Positions 8,579-17,156 are shown, counted from the first letter of the stretch. The stretch: 64,000 nt of DNA from Niastella vici (GCF_002077945.1 NZ_LVYD01000041.1:340761-404760), one strand, 5' to 3'. The notes: a model not told the origin generated them from the sequence alone. Numbers and translations are program-made.

Positions 8579-11500
8579 TTACGCTTTTTTTGTAACGAAC
8601 ACTTTTAATGGAATATCGTTCACTTCAATTTCGGTGCCATCTGGTAATTCAGGTACTAGTTCAAGTTTATCTGCCAATATCTCAGTACAAATATAATTAT
8701 TAAATTGGGCGATCGATTGATTCAAATCCTGGTGTTCGGTTACCTTAACCACTATTCGATCTGTAAGTTCGAAACCACTGTCTTTGCGGATTTTCTGGAT
8801 ACGGTTAACTAATTCGCGGGCATTTCCTTCGCTGACCAGTTCTGGGGTAACGGTTACATCCAAAGCCACTGTGAGAGTATCTTTATTGGCTACCATCCAC
8901 CCGGGGATATCTTCACTGGTGATCTCTACTTCATTAGTCTGTAATATTAAGGGTTCGTTCTCAATATTCAATGAAATACTGCCATCTTTTTCCAATTTCG
9001 CTATGTCTTCCTGCGTAAAAGTGCTTAATGCTGCGGCTACGGGTTTCATTTTGGCCCCCAGCTTCTTACCTAACACCGTATAATTGGGTTTTATCTTCTT
9101 TTTAATAAACCCGTTATCCTCCGTTAGATATTCGATCTCCTTCACATTCACTTCGCTTTTTATCAGGTCTTCGATCAGTTCTATCTGCTCTTTCATGTGT
9201 TTATTCAACACAGGAACCAGTATCTTTTGCAACGGTTGCCGCACTTTCAGTTTGGCCGTTTTCCGTAACGACAGTATCAGGGAAGAAATATCCTGGGCCA
9301 GCTGCATGCGCTCTTCGAGCGAGGCGTCCATGACGGCGGCGTTACTAACGGGGTAATCTGTATGATGTACCGATTCTACCCTATACCTGCCGGTAACTGC
9401 GTTCAGGTTCTGGAACAACGCATCGCTGAAGAAGGGCGAAATGGGCGCCATCAGCTTTAAGATGGTTTCCAGGCATTCGTACAGGGTTTGGTAAGCGCAT
9501 ACTTTATCATGCTCATATTCCCCTTTCCAGAACCGGCGGCGGCACAACCGCACATACCAGTTACTGAGGTGTTCATCCAAAAACTCCTCCATGGCCCTGC
9601 CGGCCTGGGTAGGCTCATAATCATCCATGTATTCCGTTACCTTTTTCACCAGGGTATTCAGGGAAGAAAGGATCCAGCGGTCGATCTCGGGCCGCTGTTC
9701 CAGCGGAATGTACGCTTCTTTAAAGGTAAACCCGTCAACATTGGCATACAGTGCAAAGAACTGATAGGTATTGTACAGGGTGCCAAAGAACTTACGTTGT
9801 ACTTCCTTGATGCCTTCGAGGTCGAATTTCATGTTCTCCCAGGGTGAGGCATTGGTGATCAGGTACCAGCGGGTAGCATCGGCGCCGTACTGCTCAATGG
9901 TTTTGAACGGATCAACCACATTACCGAGGCGCTTACTCATTTTATTTCCATTCTTATCAAGAACCAGTCCGTTCGATACGCAGGTCTTATAGGCTACAGA
10001 ATCAAATAACAGACCAGCTATGGCGTGCAGGGTATAGAACCAGCCCCGGGTTTGATCGACCCCTTCGGCGATAAAATCGGCCGGGTAGTTCTTGTTGAAA
10101 GGCTGTTTGAAGGGGAAGGGATCACCTGCTTTCAGCTTTTCATGATCGAGGCCCCATTGGGCGTATGGCATGGCGCCGCTATCGAACCAAACGTCAATAA
10201 GGTCGGGTACCCGTTTCATGGGTTTGCCCGAGTCGCTCACAAGTATGATGTCATCTACATAAGGTTTATGCAGATCGAGGTCAGCCATGATCTTTGCATT
10301 GTTGGTGCCCAGCGCTTTATCGGCTTTTGCCGCTTCTTCTTTTAACTGGGGAACCGAACCAATGCATTTTTCTTCATTGCCATCTTCGGTTTTCCAGATA
10401 GGTAAGGCAGTGCCCCAAAAGCGGCTGCGGCTCAGGTTCCAGTCAACCATATTCTCGAGCCAGTTGCCAAAGCGGCCTTCACCGGTTGATTTGGGCTTCC
10501 AGTTGATGGTCTTGTTCAGGGCCACCAGCCTGTCTTTAAGCTCAGTGGTTTTTATGAACCAGGCATCTAACGGATAGTATAATACGGGTTTATCGGTGCG
10601 CCAGCAGTGGGGATAATTATGCTCATATTTTTCGATCTTGAAGGCGCGGTTCTCTTTTTTCAGCTTTACGCAGATGTCAACGTTCACATCTACATAGTCT
10701 TTCTCGTCTTTATAATTCTTTACGTACCGGTTGCTGAACTCACCAAGGCCATCTACGAATTTGCCGGTGCGGTCAACGAGAACCAGCTTTTCCAGCTTTC
10801 CATATTTATTTATACCAGTAAAGTAACCCAGATTGTATTTGCTTCCTACCCTAAAGTCATCTGCTCCAAAATCAGGAGCCGTATGTACTATACCGGTACC
10901 ATCTTCAGTGGTAACAAAATCACCTAACAGTACACGCCATGGTTTAGCATCAGGCGTAAGGGCTTTTATTGATTCTATTGAATTGGCTTCAAAAGGCAGC
11001 AATTGCTCGTAGCGGCAACCTTCTATTTGCGCCCCTTTGAACTCAGTCAATATACGCCAGGGCAGCACTTTATCGCCTTCTTTGTATTCCTCAAATCCGG
11101 TATTTTCGGCTTCGGGTTTGAAGTATTTGCCCAACAGGTCTTTGGCAAGCACCACGTTTATTGGCAAATGTGTATATGGGTTAAAGGTTTGAACCAATAC
11201 ATAGGTGATGCGCGCCCCTACCGTTAAACCGAGGTTCGAAGGAAGCGTCCAGGGAGTGGTGGTCCAGGCCATGAAGAACAGCTCAGGGGCCTGGTTCTTT
11301 GTCGCGTCAAACAGGAAGGCTGATTTTTCATCCTTCACCGCCTTGAACATGGCAACGGCGCTGGTGTCTTTCACCATTTTGTAGCAACCGGGCTGGTTCA
11401 GCTCGTGTGAACTAAGACCGGTACCGGCAGCCGGTGAATATGGTTGAATGCTCACGCTTTCGTACAGTAAACCCCTTTCATACATTTTGCTCAACAGGTA

Positions 11501-11986
11501 CCAAAGGGTTTCTATATAATTGTTATCGAAGGTGATATAAGGATCGTTCAGGTCGACCCAATAACCCATCTTTTTTGTAAGGTCGTCCCATTTGTCTTTA
11601 TACCGCATTACGGCCTCGCGGCATTTGCGGTTGTATTCTTCTACAGAGATCTTTTTGCCGATATCTTCTTTGGTGATCCCCAGTTCTTTTTCAACTCCCA
11701 GTTCAATGGGCAGGCCATGGGTATCCCAGCCGGCTTTGCGGTTTACCTGGTAGCCCTGCATGGTCTTGTACCGGCAAACCAGGTCTTTGAGGGTACGGCT
11801 GATCACGTGGTGAATACCGGGCATACCGTTGGCGCTGGGCGGCCCTTCATAAAACACAAAGGAAGGAGCATCGTTGCGGAGCGACACACTTTTCTCAAAT
11901 GCCTGGTTTTCATTCCATTTAGCTAACATTTCCTGTTCTATAACAGGCAAATTCAATTTCTGGAACTCTCTGTAGTTAACTGCCAT
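8579..11986 (-). CDS. ileS: Isoleucyl-tRNA synthetase
   Basis: 1135-aa class Ia synthetase that charges tRNA-Ile in the cytoplasm. The adenylate site motif PPSANGMPGIHHV is at about residues 49-61 (a HIGH variant), the editing (CP1) domain covers about 200-420, and KMSKRLGN is at 682-689. The C-terminal anticodon-binding part is of the long eukaryotic/Bacteroidota-type architecture. Length suits this subclass. ATG start with a possible -7 box at 12066-12073. First gene of an operon with the DksA-like gene. Confidence 0.97.
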   Translation of the reverse strand: MAVNYREFQKLNLPVIEQEMLAKWNENQAFEKSVSLRNDAPSFVFYEGPPSANGMPGIHHVISRTLKDLVCRYKTMQGYQVNRKAGWDTHGLPIELGVEKELGITKEDIGKKISVEEYNRKCREAVMRYKDKWDDLTKKMGYWVDLNDPYITFDNNYIETLWYLLSKMYERGLLYESVSIQPYSPAAGTGLSSHELNQPGCYKMVKDTSAVAMFKAVKDEKSAFLFDATKNQAPELFFMAWTTTPWTLPSNLGLTVGARITYVLVQTFNPYTHLPINVVLAKDLLGKYFKPEAENTGFEEYKEGDKVLPWRILTEFKGAQIEGCRYEQLLPFEANSIESIKALTPDAKPWRVLLGDFVTTEDGTGIVHTAPDFGADDFRVGSKYNLGYFTGINKYGKLEKLVLVDRTGKFVDGLGEFSNRYVKNYKDEKDYVDVNVDICVKLKKENRAFKIEKYEHNYPHCWRTDKPVLYYPLDAWFIKTTELKDRLVALNKTINWKPKSTGEGRFGNWLENMVDWNLSRSRFWGTALPIWKTEDGNEEKCIGSVPQLKEEAAKADKALGTNNAKIMADLDLHKPYVDDIILVSDSGKPMKRVPDLIDVWFDSGAMPYAQWGLDHEKLKAGDPFPFKQPFNKNYPADFIAEGVDQTRGWFYTLHAIAGLLFDSVAYKTCVSNGLVLDKNGNKMSKRLGNVVDPFKTIEQYGADATRWYLITNASPWENMKFDLEGIKEVQRKFFGTLYNTYQFFALYANVDGFTFKEAYIPLEQRPEIDRWILSSLNTLVKKVTEYMDDYEPTQAGRAMEEFLDEHLSNWYVRLCRRRFWKGEYEHDKVCAYQTLYECLETILKLMAPISPFFSDALFQNLNAVTGRYRVESVHHTDYPVSNAAVMDASLEERMQLAQDISSLILSLRKTAKLKVRQPLQKILVPVLNKHMKEQIELIEDLIKSEVNVKEIEYLTEDNGFIKKKIKPNYTVLGKKLGAKMKPVAAALSTFTQEDIAKLEKDGSISLNIENEPLILQTNEVEITSEDIPGWMVANKDTLTVALDVTVTPELVSEGNARELVNRIQKIRKDSGFELTDRIVVKVTEHQDLNQSIAQFNNYICTEILADKLELVPELPDGTEIEVNDIPLKVFVTKKA

Positions 11987-12065
11987 ATATTCTCCCGTAA
12001 ATCTGTTTAAACATGTTTGTAATCGATGGCTGTGGGCTATAAAATTCCGCAGCCTGAAAAGTGTG

Positions 12066-12073
12066 CAAAGGTA
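12066..12073 (-). promoter_or_regulatory. -7 promoter box for ileS
   Basis: On the minus strand this reads TACCTTTG, a TAnnTTTG match 79 bases upstream of the ileS ATG. No clear -33 TTG at normal spacing. Confidence 0.4.
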
Positions 12074-12270
12074 CTGAAAAGTTGCCAGCCTGCCCCGGCT
12101 CGTGAAGTGGTTACCGGTTGACGGGCCCAGTTAGAGATCCCGGGTTACCAGGGCCTGAATTTCGATCGCTTTATAAATAACCAGGCTCGCCAAATGTTGC
12201 CCGGGTTGCTCCATTTCATTGCCCCTGATTACTGCTGAACGGGATCAGTCAATTCTTTACCTTTTCTTTA

Positions 12271-12411
12271 CCTCCTGGTTACCGCTGCGTTTCATAATTA
12301 TTTGGTTTACAACATCAGCGAAATCATTTCTTAACCTCTTAGTTACCTCCTGGTCACCCCAGTGTTTCGCAATTCGTTGATTTACAACATCAACAAAATC
12401 ATTACTTTACC
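12271..12411. repeat. Two direct copies of a 66-bp sequence at 75-bp period
   Basis: Copies at 12271-12336 and 12346-12411 both begin CCTCCTGGT and share TTTACAACATCA. By eye there are 13 mismatches and no gap in 66 bases. Shorter relatives of the CCTCC-GGTTACC part recur to about 12480. Confidence 0.7.
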
Positions 12412-12610
12412 CCTGGCTACCTCCAGCTTAGGTATTCCTTACCTTTCCGTTACCTCTTCTTTACCTCCCGGTTACCCATGCTTCTCCTTTTCATTACCCC
12501 CTGGTTGGCTTTTCTTCTCCCTTCTTCAGGTACTCTTTATGTTAGGATAATATTGCTTTTACCTTTTCATTTCCTTTTTATTACCTAAGGGGTAAAGAAA
12601 AGGTTAACCT

Positions 12611-12647
12611 AACCAAACCACAACCAAGCGACAACCAAACCACAACC
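12611..12647. repeat. 15-bp perfect direct repeat in AACC-rich tract
   Basis: AACCAAACCACAACC occurs at 12611-12625 and again at 12633-12647, 22 bases apart start to start. The surrounding tract has almost no G on the plus strand. Confidence 0.7.
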
Positions 12648-12654
12648 TAACCGG

Positions 12655-12806
12655 ACTGGGATAATGGGATGCGGGGATATTTGGGATAAAGAGATGGTCC
12701 TGGCTTTATTTTTATCTCCTTATCCATCGTCCCAGGTATCCCAATAAATCCTATGATTCCAACCATCCAATTCCCAGCCATCCCAATAATCCCACTACCC
12801 CAGTCA
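12655..12806. repeat. Imperfect inverted array of GGGAT / ATCCC words (family E)
   Basis: Left arm repeats GGGAT four times at 7-9 base spacing; right arm repeats ATCCC or close variants with the mirror order ending CCCCAGT, the inverse of the starting ACTGGG. A nested stem GGATAAAGAGAT / ATCTCCTTATCC (one mismatch) lies inside. Confidence 0.65.
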
Positions 12807-12857
12807 ATGTTTCACCCTAATTATTGCCCTATCAATCACTGTTGCAACACGATATTA

Positions 12858-13092
12858 AGTGGAAAATAACTCCACCTGAAATCTTAAGAAATTCAGTGGT
12901 CTTTTGGTTATACAAAAGATCAGAACCAGCTCTTTTAACTTATTTGGGTATAATCCGGTTTATTTGAAGGATTTTTAATGAATAGGGGGATTTTGGCAGC
13001 GGTTTATCCACATTTTCTGGCGTTTGGCATAATTTATGGAACTATTTCTGTGCTCTTTAACAATACGGATTTTTGAAAATTTGAGTGGAAAA
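12858..13092. other. DnaA-box-like 9-mer cluster
   Basis: TTATCCACA, the consensus DnaA box, is at 13004-13012. AGTGGAAAA (the inverse of TTTTCCACT) occurs at 12858-12866 and 13084-13092. A further variant, TGTGGAAAA, is outside this interval at 13367-13375. The stretch between is AT-rich and gene-free. Confidence 0.4.
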
Positions 13093-13150
13093 CTAAGCTG
13101 TGACAAAGTGATTTTTGGTACGATATTTTCTAAGTATTAGTCCCTGTCAC

Positions 13151-13178
13151 ATTCCTTAGAGGTTGCGCCTCCAGGAAT
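13151..13178. other. Nested hairpin in the gene-free region
   Basis: ATTCCT / AGGAAT encloses GAGG / CCTC with loop TTGCG and small bulges. No T-run follows, so it is not a terminator; it may be part of a non-coding RNA or origin structure. Confidence 0.5.
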
Positions 13179-13250
13179 TCGCTTAACAACTTGATTTATA
13201 TACCTCATTATATGAAAAACCTTTTCTACGGTTTAGGGTTTAGGGGTTAA

Positions 13251-13304
13251 AAAGGGGAGTAGTCCTGCTCCCCTTTCCTTTAAAATTCTAAAACTAAGGA
13301 AAGG
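13251..13304 (+). terminator. Two overlapping, mutually exclusive hairpins ending in a T-run
   Basis: Stem 1 is AAAGGGGAG (13251-13259) with CTCCCCTTT (13268-13276). Stem 2 is CCTTTCCTT (13272-13280) with AAGGAAAGG (13296-13304), followed by TTTTTCTTTTTT. They share five bases, so only one can form: the arrangement of an antiterminator/terminator switch. Confidence 0.55.
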
Positions 13305-13338
13305 TTTTTCTTTTTTACACCTTTTTGTAATCCGCTAC

Positions 13339-13476
13339 CTTCCCGTTTTTAATCTCTGGTTATGCCTGTGGAAAACCATCCAGGCAATTGTGCATGCCTT
13401 AAGAACAACCCGTTTTCGGGAAGCTAAAGACATTGGTGACCCCTATTTTAAAACCTCCGCCACGGGAGGTTTTTTT
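13339..13476 (+). ncRNA. Candidate structured non-coding RNA with terminator
   Basis: CTTCCCG (13339-13345) can pair with CGGGAAG (13417-13423), enclosing a hairpin TGCCTG / CAGGCA (13363-13386). An alternative small hairpin CCCG-TTTT-CGGG competes at 13409-13420. A terminator AACCTCC / GGAGGTT plus T-run closes the element at 13452-13476. No known RNA family was recognised and no promoter was found. It precedes hemN by 90 bases, so a leader or independent RNA are both possible. Confidence 0.3.
13452..13476 (+). terminator. Intrinsic terminator upstream of hemN
   Basis: Stem AACCTCC / GGAGGTT, six-base loop, seven T. It is upstream of the hemN promoter box, so it ends a transcript from the gene-free region. 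Confidence 0.75.
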
Positions 13477-13542
13477 ATGCCTGCATGACCAAGATCATCC
13501 CACCTGCTATAACAAATCAGCATCCCCCTCTTCTTCTCCCAA

Positions 13543-13550
13543 TAGTTTTG
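13543..13550 (+). promoter_or_regulatory. -7 promoter box for hemN
   Basis: TAGTTTTG, a TAnnTTTG match ending 16 bases before the hemN ATG. No clear -33 TTG. Confidence 0.5.
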
Positions 13551-13566
13551 CATCAATACTTTTAAC

Positions 13567-15006
13567 ATGCTCATCGACCCCATATTACTGCATAAATACA
13601 ATGTGCCTGTTCCCCGTTATACCAGCTATCCAACAGTACCTTGCTGGCACGATCATATTGATGCACAACAATGGACAACCACTTTTCAACAACAGTTCAA
13701 AGCGCAAAATCATAGCAAAGGCATCAGTCTTTATTTACACCTGCCTTTTTGCGAATCATTGTGTACCTACTGTGGTTGCAATAAAAAAATAACGACCAAT
13801 CACAGTGTTGAAGGTGAATACCTGCAGGCCATTATTACCGAATGGAAAATATATCGCCAACTAATGGGTGAAGCACCGGTTATCAGGGAAATGCATTTGG
13901 GTGGCGGCACGCCTACTTTCTTTTCGCCGCAGCACCTTGAACAACTGATCACCGCCATTACAAAAGACGCCATTATTCATCCTGAACATGAGTTCAGTAT
14001 TGAAGGACATCCGAATAACACTACCAAACAACACATGGAAACCCTGTACCAGCTTGGGTTTAGGCGAATCAGTTTCGGTGTACAGGATAATGACCCCAGG
14101 GTACAGCGCATCATCAACCGCATTCAACCTTTTGAAAATGTACAACGGGTAACCGAACAGGCGCGCGCCATTGGGTTCACTGCAGTGAATTTCGATCTCA
14201 TATATGGATTGCCGTTACAAACGGTTCCCTCCGTACAACAAAGTATTTTACAATCGCTTCAATTGCGGCCCGACCGCGTGGCGTTTTATAGTTATGCCCA
14301 TGTACCCTGGACAAGCCGCGGACAACGTTTGTTCGATGAGAATGATTTACCCGGTGCGGCATTGAAAATGGAATTGTATCAAACCGGCCGGCAATTATTT
14401 ATGGAGCATGGCTATACTGATATTGGTATGGACCATTTTGCCTTGCCCGGCGATGCCTTGCATACTGCCTGGCAACAGGGCACCTTACACCGGAATTTTA
14501 TGGGTTACACCACGCAACACAGCGGGTTATTGGTAGGACTGGGGGTATCGGCCATCAGCGATCTGGGTGTGGCGTTTGCCCAGAACCATAAAACATTACA
14601 CGATTATTATCAATGCCTGAAAGCCCATGCCGGTAATGATACCGAAGATGGAAGCGATCCTGCCGCACATGATCTACGCCACCCTGCAAGCGAAAACACT
14701 TCCCTGCCGGTAGTGAAAGGATATTTTCTTACCAATGAAGACGAAGCTTTCCGCAAATATATTCTGGAAGTGATCTGCCGCGGTTCGGCCCGGTTCCAAC
14801 CCGAACACCTGCCCCTGCTGCAGCAATATACTTTTCCCGAATTGAAATTACTGGAAGCCGATCGGCTGGTTGAATGGAATTCAACAGGCATATGGGTAAC
14901 CGAACAGGGCCGTCATTTTCTGCGGAATATATGTAAGGCGTTCGACTTGCATTTACTACGGAAACAGATATCAGCGGAAGATACTTTGTTTAGTAAGGCA
15001 ATCTAG
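13567..15006 (+). CDS. hemN: Oxygen-independent coproporphyrinogen III oxidase
   Basis: 479-aa radical SAM enzyme that decarboxylates coproporphyrinogen III to protoporphyrinogen IX without oxygen. The N-terminal YNVPVPRYTSYPTVP is typical of HemN. The iron-sulphur motif C-x3-C-x2-C is in LPFCESLCTYCGC near residues 62-71, followed by GGGTPTF. The usual length is about 455; the excess is a hydrophilic insertion of roughly 22 residues (about GNDTEDGSDPAAHDLRHPAS) just before the conserved LPVVKGYFLT. The oxygen-dependent HemF is encoded 6 kb downstream, so the organism appears able to make haem with or without oxygen. Confidence 0.93.
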   Translation: MLIDPILLHKYNVPVPRYTSYPTVPCWHDHIDAQQWTTTFQQQFKAQNHSKGISLYLHLPFCESLCTYCGCNKKITTNHSVEGEYLQAIITEWKIYRQLMGEAPVIREMHLGGGTPTFFSPQHLEQLITAITKDAIIHPEHEFSIEGHPNNTTKQHMETLYQLGFRRISFGVQDNDPRVQRIINRIQPFENVQRVTEQARAIGFTAVNFDLIYGLPLQTVPSVQQSILQSLQLRPDRVAFYSYAHVPWTSRGQRLFDENDLPGAALKMELYQTGRQLFMEHGYTDIGMDHFALPGDALHTAWQQGTLHRNFMGYTTQHSGLLVGLGVSAISDLGVAFAQNHKTLHDYYQCLKAHAGNDTEDGSDPAAHDLRHPASENTSLPVVKGYFLTNEDEAFRKYILEVICRGSARFQPEHLPLLQQYTFPELKLLEADRLVEWNSTGIWVTEQGRHFLRNICKAFDLHLLRKQISAEDTLFSKAI

Positions 15007-15007
15007 C

Positions 15008-15080
15008 GATTTTGAGATTTCGAGATTTTTAGATTTCGGAATTTACTTAAATCTCAAAATCAACAAATCCCAAAATCAGC
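15008..15080. repeat. Family A palindromic repeat, copy 2
   Basis: Left arm GATTTTGAGATTTCGAGATTT; right arm AAATCTCAAAATC followed by AAATCCCAAAATC. It lies between convergent hemN and hemJ and could act as a bidirectional terminator. Confidence 0.8.
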
Positions 15081-15082
15081 AA

Positions 15083-15622
15083 TCATTTCTTCTTCTGCCT
15101 GATGTTCTTGTAGATCTTGATCGCGCTCATTAACACAACAACAAAACCAATAAGACCAACCAGCCCCCACACAACACTCATATTTTCTTTTACTTCGGCC
15201 AGCATCACAATGGCAACCAGGAAAATGGTGGCCACTTCGTTCCAGATGCGTAATTTTTGCGAGCTGTATTTGAATACGCCCTTCATTTGTTGTTTATAAA
15301 TAGCATGAAGGGTAAAATGATAAGCGTATAACCCGATAACAAAAAACAGTTTAATGTTAAGCCAGTCCATCGATGCCCCGCCGAACTTTCCAAACCATAG
15401 CCAGGGGCCCAGGATCAGCGTGATAATGGCAGAAGGCCAGGTAATGCCAAACCACAACCGCCTGATCATAATATTGAACTGATTGCGCAGAATGGTTTTC
15501 TCCGGTTCGCTTTTTTCGCCGGCCTCCGTGTTATAAACAAAAAGCCGTACAATGTAAAACAGGCCGCTGAACCAGGTTACAATAAAAACGATGTGTAATG
15601 CAATGATGTAGCTGTAATTCAT
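15083..15622 (-). CDS. hemJ: Protoporphyrinogen oxidase, HemJ type
   Basis: 179-aa membrane protein of the HemJ/UPF0093 family, which oxidises protoporphyrinogen IX to protoporphyrin IX. The family signatures are the N-terminal IIALHIVFIVTWFSGLFYIVRLFVY, containing the conserved His and Arg, and the second block WLNIKLFFVIGLYAYHF. Four hydrophobic segments are visible (about 4-24, 58-78, 84-103, 126-168 as two). Automatic annotation often calls such genes CopD-like. The context is decisive: it sits 40 bases after hemH in the same direction and no hemG or hemY occurs in this otherwise nearly complete haem locus. Confidence 0.82.
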   Translation of the reverse strand: MNYSYIIALHIVFIVTWFSGLFYIVRLFVYNTEAGEKSEPEKTILRNQFNIMIRRLWFGITWPSAIITLILGPWLWFGKFGGASMDWLNIKLFFVIGLYAYHFTLHAIYKQQMKGVFKYSSQKLRIWNEVATIFLVAIVMLAEVKENMSVVWGLVGLIGFVVVLMSAIKIYKNIRQKKK

Positions 15623-15662
15623 AGTGTAAGGTTGGTCAGTGATATATTAAAGCGCTTATTGC

Positions 15663-16691
15663 TTATTTTTCATTGTCCTTTACCCAACTTGCAATCGCCT
15701 TCACCCACATAGGGTGCACGTTTAAACAGGGTATCATGGTAAACGATTCACCACCTGCCTGCATAAAAGTTTCCTTGCCCTGTTCTGCAATTTCTTCAAG
15801 CGTTTCGAGACAATCGCTCACAAATGCCGGACAAGCCACCAACAAATTTTTTACTCCTTCTGTGGGCAATTCGGCCAGTCGTTGCGCCGTGTAAGGCTTC
15901 AGCCATTCATCCCTGCCGAGGCGCGATTGAAACGAGAAACTGTATTTCTGCGCCGGTATCTCTAACAGGGCGGCCACTTTTTTTGTGGTAACCAGGCATT
16001 GATGCCGGTAACATTGCTTATGCGCTTCACTGCTCACTTCACAACAATTATTCACCTTGAGGCAATGATTGCCGGTAATATCTCCTTTATGAATATGCCG
16101 CTCGGGCACACCGTGATAGCTGAACAAAAAATGATCGTAGGGTTGTTGCAGATAAGGCTTCATACTCGCCGCCAGGGCATCGAGGTATAAAGTATTATCG
16201 TAGTAAGGCGGTATAACAGTAAGCTTGAAAGCATACTTTCCTTTTACATGCGCTTCTTTGGCGTATTCAACCGCTGTTTCATAACTGCTCATGGCATAAT
16301 GCGGATACAGGGGCACCAGCACCACTTCTTCGAGGCCGGGCATTTTTTCCAACAGTTCGTCGTAGGCCGTCCACGGTGCGGGGGCGCCATAACGCATGGC
16401 CAGGGCAACCGGTTCGGTAACCTGTTGTTGCAAGGCTTCCTGTAATTGTTTGCTCAATACCATCAGGGGCGAACCGGCCGCGGTCCAGATGGTGGAATAA
16501 GCATGCGCCGATTTGGGGGCCCTGAACGGAACGATGATCCCTTTTACCAGTAATAACCGGCCCAGCCAGGGCATATCGATCACCCGCTCATCCATCAAAA
16601 ACTCGTTCAGGTAACGACGTACATCCTTTACCCGGGTTGAATCGGGTGAGCCCAGGTTCATTAAAACAATACCTCTTTTTGTTGCTGTCAT
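15663..16691 (-). CDS. hemH: Ferrochelatase
   Basis: 342-aa enzyme that inserts ferrous iron into protoporphyrin IX, the last haem step. Motifs include GIVLMNLGSPDS at the N-terminus, FSYHGVPERHIHKGD carrying the catalytic His, and SFQSRLGRDEWLKPYT. The ATG giving MTATKRG at 16691 is chosen over the upstream frame start at 16736 because the sequence before it is not family-like and overlaps a -7 box at 16704-16711. It heads an operon with hemJ. No [2Fe-2S] extension is seen at the C-terminus. Confidence 0.94.
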   Translation of the reverse strand: MTATKRGIVLMNLGSPDSTRVKDVRRYLNEFLMDERVIDMPWLGRLLLVKGIIVPFRAPKSAHAYSTIWTAAGSPLMVLSKQLQEALQQQVTEPVALAMRYGAPAPWTAYDELLEKMPGLEEVVLVPLYPHYAMSSYETAVEYAKEAHVKGKYAFKLTVIPPYYDNTLYLDALAASMKPYLQQPYDHFLFSYHGVPERHIHKGDITGNHCLKVNNCCEVSSEAHKQCYRHQCLVTTKKVAALLEIPAQKYSFSFQSRLGRDEWLKPYTAQRLAELPTEGVKNLLVACPAFVSDCLETLEEIAEQGKETFMQAGGESFTMIPCLNVHPMWVKAIASWVKDNEK

Positions 16692-16703
16692 AATTATTGA
16701 TTG

Positions 16704-16711
16704 CAAAAATA
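16704..16711 (-). promoter_or_regulatory. -7 promoter box for hemH-hemJ
   Basis: Minus strand TATTTTTG, with a minus-strand TTG at 16734-16736, 22 bases away. The box ends 12 bases before the ATG at 16691, giving a very short leader. Confidence 0.55.
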
Positions 16712-16771
16712 ACCCCGATAACAACTTAAAAATCAATTTTTCTTACCACTCCTCCCATTAATGACAAACCC

Positions 16772-16915
16772 ATGAAGAAGGAGCTTTATATGTTCCGCAC
16801 CTATAGGGAAACACCTACCAACCCCGGCGAAACCACCGGTCATGATCCTAAGAACCGGTTGCCCCAACAACTGAACAGCCAACCGCGCCAGCCCGTTTGC
16901 CGGAGAATGGATTAG
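16772..16915 (+). CDS. Possible small protein, unknown function
   Basis: A 47-codon frame starting MKKELYMFRTYRETPTNPG and rich in Pro, Gln and Arg, ending CRRMD. No signal peptide, membrane segment or known motif. It lies alone between hemH and hemA with no clear promoter. Codon content is not obviously random, but the frame is short enough to be chance. Confidence 0.3.
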   Translation: MKKELYMFRTYRETPTNPGETTGHDPKNRLPQQLNSQPRQPVCRRMD

Positions 16916-17120
16916 CTCAGCATTAAAAATTCTTCTAACCTGATTTTATAAAAACCGGCTATGAAAAAGCTCCGGTTCCGCCCAAACCCGCACCCGTATT
17001 GTAATACAATTCATCCCTGAAAAGCCTCAATGAATTTCCTCATATGCTCACATGATGATAATCAGACAGTAAAATGACAAAGCAATGACAGACTTATTAG
17101 GACATTGACGAGTCCGAAAG

Positions 17121-17128
17121 TATTTTTG
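17121..17128 (+). promoter_or_regulatory. -7 promoter box for hemA
   Basis: TATTTTTG ends 28 bases before the hemA ATG. The nearest upstream TTG (17105-17107) is closer than the usual -33 spacing. Confidence 0.5.
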
Positions 17129-17156
17129 CAGAGTCACTTTTCAGAATTCGATATTC

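Larger units (their letters stand above)
11987..13566. other. 1.58-kb gene-free region with repeats, hairpins and DnaA-box-like sites
   Basis: No convincing ORF lies between divergent ileS and hemN. The left part (about 12230-12600) is pyrimidine-rich on the plus strand with many TTACC words and a 75-bp-period direct repeat. Then come AACC-rich direct repeats, a GGGAT/ATCCC inverted array, AT-rich DNA with DnaA-box-like 9-mers, two mutually exclusive hairpins, and a structured stretch ending in a terminator. Separate entries give the parts. The ensemble is compatible with a replication origin but not proof of one. Confidence 0.6.
16692..17156. other. 465-bp divergent spacer between hemH and hemA
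   Basis: It holds the hemH promoter at the left, a possible 47-codon ORF (16772-16915), a 19-codon ATG frame near 16961, and the hemA -7 box at the right. No palindromic repeat is seen. Confidence 0.5.

Noticed and set aside
13339..13476. 6S RNA, SRP RNA or tmRNA
   Set aside because: The closing stem is too short and the conserved motifs of those RNAs are absent.
15083..15622. Copper resistance protein CopD
   Set aside because: Conserved His/Arg and WLNIK blocks and the haem-locus position fit HemJ better.
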